NCBI GenBank assembly: GCA_934631025.1
Contig: CAKTXR010000015.1
Span: 1 to 55,326, forward strand
Length of the DNA stretch: 55,326 bases
Direction: 5' to 3'
Source of the DNA: an uncultured Clostridia bacterium
GTDB taxonomy: Bacteria > Bacillota > Clostridia > Christensenellales > Aristaeellaceae
In this document: one piece after another, positions 52,055-55,326 of the stretch
How positions within the stretch are numbered: position 1 is the stretch's first letter
Layout: each line of letters starts with the position of its first letter
Position numbers and translations under genes: made by a program
The notes under the pieces: generated by a model
Told to the model about the DNA's origin: nothing
The model's database searches: none
What the model saw: only the letters and a program-made list of their open reading frames with translations

Positions 52055-52290
52055 CGCCCTGCAACACCCGAGTACACGGAAAGACCTGCCCGACTCCAAT
52101 TTATGGTCGGGCAGGTCGGGCTGTATAGTACTAAGTTTTCTTGCATCGCGCGGCAGCAAGTGGAACCGGCACTGCCGGCGAGCCGCCCTCAAGCGGCGCG
52201 GAGTCGGGTTGCGTGCGCGAAGCGGTGTGAATGCGGCTCAGCCGCCGGGTTGCGTGCGCGAAGCGGTCTGGCCGCGGGCACTGCCCGCTC
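52055..52290 (+). repeat. Second repeat module (hairpin plus GC-rich tail), left copy
   Basis: It starts with GCAACACCCG and the perfect 12-bp hairpin GACCTGCCCGAC / GTCGGGCAGGTC (52083-52094 and 52106-52117). GC-rich units follow in which GGGTTGCGTGCGCGAAGCGG occurs twice, ending GGGCACTGCCCGCTCAG at the stop of the zinc-ribbon gene. An inverted counterpart lies at 54615-54805. Confidence 0.7.
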
Positions 52291-52702
52291 AGGCTTTTTT
52301 TTCGAAGGTGTGGCCGCATTTGGAGCATTTGACGGTGACGTTGCCCACGCCGCGCGGCAGCCTCAGCGGCAGATGGCAGTTCGGGCACTCGAAATAGACG
52401 TATTTTTTGCGATTTTTGAAGCGTTCGCGCGCCTGCATGACGCTCGTCTTGGCCTTGTAAAAGCGCGCGCTGAACCACGCGTTCTCCGCGCGGCGCTTCG
52501 TTACGTTGCGGGAGAGCAGACGGAAGATCGCCCAGATCCACAGCGCCGAGATCAGAACGCTCAGTATTGCCGAGTTCGCAAACGCATTGATCAGCGTCAG
52601 CACAACCGCCGTCCACATCGACGCGTTGCCCAGTTGATCCACGCCGTTACGTCCCTGCATAAAACGGAAAAATCCGGCCTTCAACTTATCCCAAAACGAC
52701 AT
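52289..52702 (-). CDS. Membrane protein with C-terminal zinc ribbon
   Basis: The 137-residue protein has an N-terminal amphipathic part with FWDKLKAGFFRFMQGRNGVDQLG, two hydrophobic helices and a basic stretch. It ends with a zinc-ribbon (CPNCHLPLRLPRG...CSKCGHTF), where two C-x-x-C pairs can bind one zinc ion. GGGAG lies eight bases before the ATG at 52702. Family known only as a hypothetical protein in clostridia. It is divergent from the DUF5685/DnaJ pair. Confidence 0.75.
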   Translation of the reverse strand: MSFWDKLKAGFFRFMQGRNGVDQLGNASMWTAVVLTLINAFANSAILSVLISALWIWAIFRLLSRNVTKRRAENAWFSARFYKAKTSVMQARERFKNRKKYVYFECPNCHLPLRLPRGVGNVTVKCSKCGHTFEKKA

Positions 52703-52883
52703 TTCTATCACTCCCACTCTTTCATTTCCATCATTTTATCACGCAAATATCACCATAGTATGAACGCAGCGCCCGCAGATGCAAATTCTGCGTTAAGCCT
52801 TTGAGCATGAGCGCTTTCGCCGCACGGGATTCATATTCTCGTGCTAGAATAAAATCATCAATCGCGTGACGTTTTTATGGCGA

Positions 52884-52912
52884 TTGACGATTGTTCATAA
52901 ATTGGCTATATT
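52884..52912 (+). promoter_or_regulatory. Promoter of the DUF5685/DnaJ pair
   Basis: TTGACG, 17 bp, TATATT, about 40 bp before the DUF5685 start. Confidence 0.65.
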
Positions 52913-52950
52913 TATGCGCTATGATTGCAGAGTGAAGGGGGCGCTTCGCC

Positions 52951-53820
52951 ATGTACGGCTATGTCTCGATCAATGCCCGCACGCTGGCAAAGGAGGATTA
53001 CGCGCGATTCCGCGCCGTCTACTGCGGATTGTGCCATGCGCTCGCCGCCCGCTACGGTCAGGCCAGCCGCTTGACGCTCAGCTACGACATGACCGTGCTC
53101 CAGCTGCTTCTGTCCTCGCTCTATGACGAGGAGGAAACGCAGGGCCGCGAGCGCTGCGCCGAACGGCCGGTCATTGCGCATTATTATGCGTGTGGGCCGT
53201 GCGCCGATTACGCCGCCGACATGAGCATACTGCTCGCGCACTATAAATCGCTCGACGATCAGGCCGACGAGGGTCGTGCGCCGCGGGGCGTGAAGGGGCG
53301 CGCCGTCGAGCGGGCGTTTGAAGCTGTGCGCGAGAAATATCCCGACAAGTGCGCGCGCATTGACGCGGCCTTTCGGGAGAACAGCCGCCTTGAGCGCGAG
53401 GACGGCGGCAATATCGACGCGGCGGCCAACTGCACCGGCGCGATCATCGCGGAAATTTACGCGTGGCACGAGGATTTTTTCGCGCCTGTGCTGCGGGAGA
53501 TGGGGCGCGCGCTCGGCCGGTTCATCTATCTGATGGACGCGTATGAGGATCTGCCCGCCGATGTGAAGAAGAACCGCCCCAATCCGCTGCGGGCGCTCTC
53601 GCGGCATGGCGATTACGACATGGAAATGCGCCAGATCCTCATGCTGGAGATGGACGCCTGTACGGCGGCGTTCGAGCGGCTGCCGCTGGTGCGCGATTTG
53701 GCGCTCATGCGCAATATTTTCTATTCCGGCGTATGGGGGCGCTATGCGTGGCTGTGCAGGAAGCGCGGCGTGCCGCTGGACGAAGCGCCCGACGCCCAGA
53801 CGCCGAAGGACGCTATATAA
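52951..53820 (+). CDS. DUF5685 family protein
   Basis: The 289-residue helical protein matches DUF5685. It has YRAVYCGLCHAL near residue 21 (in the pattern F/Y-R-x-x-Y-C-G-L-C), YYACGPCADYAAD near 79, the acidic LDDQADE (D102, D103, D106) and the later YLMDAYEDLPAD (D196, D200, D204). The cysteine pairs suggest metal binding. The two aspartate-rich motifs on helices recall class I isoprenoid-synthase-like folds, but that is inference only. GAAGGGGG precedes the ATG. It is followed by a DnaJ-domain gene, a pairing common for this family. Confidence 0.8.
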   Translation: MYGYVSINARTLAKEDYARFRAVYCGLCHALAARYGQASRLTLSYDMTVLQLLLSSLYDEEETQGRERCAERPVIAHYYACGPCADYAADMSILLAHYKSLDDQADEGRAPRGVKGRAVERAFEAVREKYPDKCARIDAAFRENSRLEREDGGNIDAAANCTGAIIAEIYAWHEDFFAPVLREMGRALGRFIYLMDAYEDLPADVKKNRPNPLRALSRHGDYDMEMRQILMLEMDACTAAFERLPLVRDLALMRNIFYSGVWGRYAWLCRKRGVPLDEAPDAQTPKDAI

Positions 53821-53927
53821 TAGGAAAAAACTGCCGACAAAACGGCGCGGTTTGATTAGAAAGCCGAGGAAACGACCCGTTCACCGGACGGAGAGCGGGC
53901 GCAGGCACGGCCTGCCAAGGAGAAAAT

Positions 53928-54614
53928 ATGGATCCATACAAGGTTTTAGGCGTGTCGCAGGACGCGACGCAGGACGAGATCAAGAAGGCGTATCGTAAGC
54001 TGGCGCTCAAGTATCATCCCGATCGGAACAACGGCTCGAAGGAAGCCGAAGAGAAGATGAAGGAGATCAACGAGGCCTATGCCATGCTGACCGATCCGAA
54101 CTACCGGCCGAACAACGCGGCTTCGCGGCCGGGCGGCGGCTATGGATATGGCGGCGCGGGCCAGAGCCAGTCGAGCTGGGGAAGCTATGATCCGTTCGGC
54201 GGCTACGGCCCGTTTGGCGGCGGCTATGGCGGCGCGTACACGCAGAACGAGCCGGATGGGCTGCGCGCGGCGCGCTCGTACGTCATGAGCGGCTATTATC
54301 AGCAGGCGCTGACGGCGCTCGCGGGCGTGAGCGACCGCAGCGCCGAGTGGTATTATCTGAGCGCGCAGGCGAATATGGGTATGGGCAACCGTGTGACGGC
54401 GCTCGAGCACGCGCGCATGGCGGTGAACATGGCGCCGGACAATTTCCAATACCGGCTGTTTTTGCAGCAGCTTGAGCAGGGCGGCGAGACCTACCGCACG
54501 CGCGGCCGCAGCTTCGGCGTGCCCTCGGCGCTGTGCAACAACCCCTGTCTCTCCTGCATCCTGCTGGACCTGATCTGCAACTGCTGCTGCGGCGGCTACT
54601 GGTGCTTCTGCTGA
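53928..54614 (+). CDS. DnaJ-domain protein with cysteine-rich C-terminus
   Basis: The 228-residue protein has an N-terminal J domain (residues 1-62) with the HPD motif at 30-32, which stimulates Hsp70 ATPase. A Gly/Tyr-rich linker (GGGYGYGGAGQ and similar) follows, then a helical TPR-like region (ARSYVMSGYYQQALTALAG... WYYLSAQANMGMG...ALEHARMAV). The last about 30 residues have nine cysteines, including a CCC triplet and WCFC end. It lacks the classical DnaJ zinc fingers, so it is a specialised co-chaperone. The start follows AAGGAGAAAAT. It probably helps a substrate related to the DUF5685 protein. Confidence 0.9.
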   Translation: MDPYKVLGVSQDATQDEIKKAYRKLALKYHPDRNNGSKEAEEKMKEINEAYAMLTDPNYRPNNAASRPGGGYGYGGAGQSQSSWGSYDPFGGYGPFGGGYGGAYTQNEPDGLRAARSYVMSGYYQQALTALAGVSDRSAEWYYLSAQANMGMGNRVTALEHARMAVNMAPDNFQYRLFLQQLEQGGETYRTRGRSFGVPSALCNNPCLSCILLDLICNCCCGGYWCFC

Positions 54615-54805
54615 GCGGGCAGTGCCCGCGGCTAAACCGCTTCGCGCATGCAACCCGGCGGCAGTGCCGCTTCCACATTTTCCGCGCCGCTTGGGGGCGG
54701 CTCGAGTCTGGTCGATTCAGCGTGTTGATGGGATATTCATACAGCCCGACCTGCCCGACCATAAATTGGAGTCGGGCAGGTCTTTCCGTGTACCCGGGTG
54801 TTGCA
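54615..54805 (-). repeat. Second repeat module, right copy (inverted)
   Basis: The reverse complement of the module at 52055-52290. GCGGGCAGTGCCCGCGG directly follows the DnaJ stop, then the hairpin GACCTGCCCGAC / GTCGGGCAGGTC (54748-54759 and 54771-54782), then CCCGGGTGTTGC. The right copy has one GC-rich unit instead of two. The hairpin could act as a terminator for the DnaJ gene. Confidence 0.7.
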
Positions 54806-54871
54806 CAGTGTGAGTGCGGCGATTCGGGGATAGCAGTTATTGCGGGGTTTTGCAAAAAGGTACTTTGCCGC

Positions 54872-55326
54872 GAATCAAATGAAGAGAGTCCAGAGAGTCA
54901 ATGGCTCTTTGGCGCAGTCTGGGGCGCGCAGCCCCAGCGTACTCCCCGCGGAAAGCATAGCAAGGCCAATGTGATTTCGCAAAAGCGCACCCACGCCGCG
55001 CCGCCGACTCCGTTCTCCCGTCGGGATCGCCGGAAAGAAACGCACTAGCCTGAAGTGAACCAAGCAAGTTCGATAACCGTATAACATTTGAGAACGCTCT
55101 ACCGGCGATCTCGACCTGCGCGGAACAGAAACGCAAGATGCCGCAAGCCGTCTCTGTTTGGCGCGCGCGACAAACAGCAGGCGTGGGACGAACATAAAAC
55201 ATTCCAATAGAAACGTATGGTAGGCGAAATGCGAACGCAAGACGCGGCGTGCGAGCAGGATAACCCCTCCGTCGCCTGCGGCGACACCTCCCCTGAAAGG
55301 GGGAGGTGGTTGAGCGCAGCGAAACC
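54872..55326 (-). repeat. Structured intergenic repeat, copy E (inverted, cut by window end)
   Basis: Read on the minus strand it runs in the same order as copies C and D. The segment CGCGGGGAGTACGCTGGGGC is near 54930-54950 and CCAGAGAGTCAATGGCTCTT near 54890. The 5' end lies outside the window. A related small inverted-repeat element is inserted at the same position as in copy C. Confidence 0.75.
55262..55326. mobile_element. MITE-like element nested in copy E (partial)
   Basis: It begins with the terminal repeat AACCCCTCCG, then the TCGCCTGCGGCGA hairpin, then CACCTCCCCTGAAAGGGGGA, and continues to GAGCGCAGCGAAACC at the window end. The far terminal repeat would lie just beyond. It sits in the same host-repeat position as the element in copy C but is a shorter variant. 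Confidence 0.6.

Noticed and set aside
42395..55326. CRISPR array
   Set aside because: The repeats are hundreds of bases long, irregularly spaced and in both orientations, and no cas gene is present.

Overview
The window reads as chromosome of a GC-rich, spore-forming member of the Clostridia (Bacillota), probably a gut or rumen glycan degrader. The evidence is a bofA sporulation gene, strong AGGAGG-type ribosome binding sites with some TTG/GTG starts, LplB/LplC-type sugar ABC transporters, YesM/YesN-type two-component regulation and many dense rho-independent terminators. Genus cannot be fixed from the sequence alone; a Christensenellales-like lineage is my guess. No rRNA, CRISPR array, intact insertion sequence or phage gene was seen.

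Layout. 1-4170: the 3' end of an exo-sialidase, an SLC13/CitM-type permease, a right-handed beta-helix glycosidase-like gene with foreign codon use, and the truncated tail of a membrane-protein gene. 4171-10307: an acetyltransferase, a DUF2238 membrane protein and a four-gene Gld-like ABC exporter operon (ATPase, permease, GldG-like, DUF4340). 10517-16849: a TIM-barrel isomerase, then a sugar-uptake and catabolism operon (two permeases, solute-binding protein, TIM-barrel isomerase, Gfo/Idh/MocA oxidoreductase), followed by a membrane-bound AraC-family regulator (17012-19210). 19285-26114: a secreted GLUG-repeat protein; a four-gene operon of alpha/beta hydrolase, two ATC-hydrolase-family proteins and an LCM-type methyltransferase; TraX; a DUF2975-like protein; two acetyltransferases. 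26529-29927: a decayed MMPL/RND exporter and its multiply frameshifted coiled-coil partner. 29980-41556: an acetyl-esterase-like hydrolase, then a second glycan locus: a 1219-residue polysaccharide-lyase-like protein, a solute-binding protein and two permeases, divergent from a YesN-type response regulator and a YesM-type histidine kinase. 42007-42209: two serine tRNAs with a consensus promoter and terminator. 43135-54614: a large secreted peptidoglycan-binding-repeat protein, BofA, aldose 1-epimerase, a beta-helix protein, another TIM-barrel isomerase, a zinc-ribbon membrane protein, a DUF5685 protein and a DnaJ-domain protein with a cysteine-rich tail.

How the genes work together. Two LplB/LplC-type importers are each paired with an AraC-type activator (one membrane-spanning, one the output of a two-component system). 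Both operons carry direct repeats of AGCACAAA placed identically, 7 bp before the -35, so both are probably activated by AraC-type proteins with related DNA specificity. Sialidase, beta-helix enzymes, the lyase-like protein, three TIM-barrel isomerases, an oxidoreductase and a mutarotase fit a lifestyle built on charged or acidic host or plant glycans.

The least explained feature is a family of long (about 0.5-0.65 kb), highly structured, non-coding intergenic repeats, present in at least four long copies plus an inverted pair of 5' fragments between 42.4 kb and the window end. Two copies carry a nested small inverted-repeat element at the same site. Two copies, with an attached second hairpin module, bracket the zinc-ribbon/DUF5685/DnaJ genes in inverted orientation.
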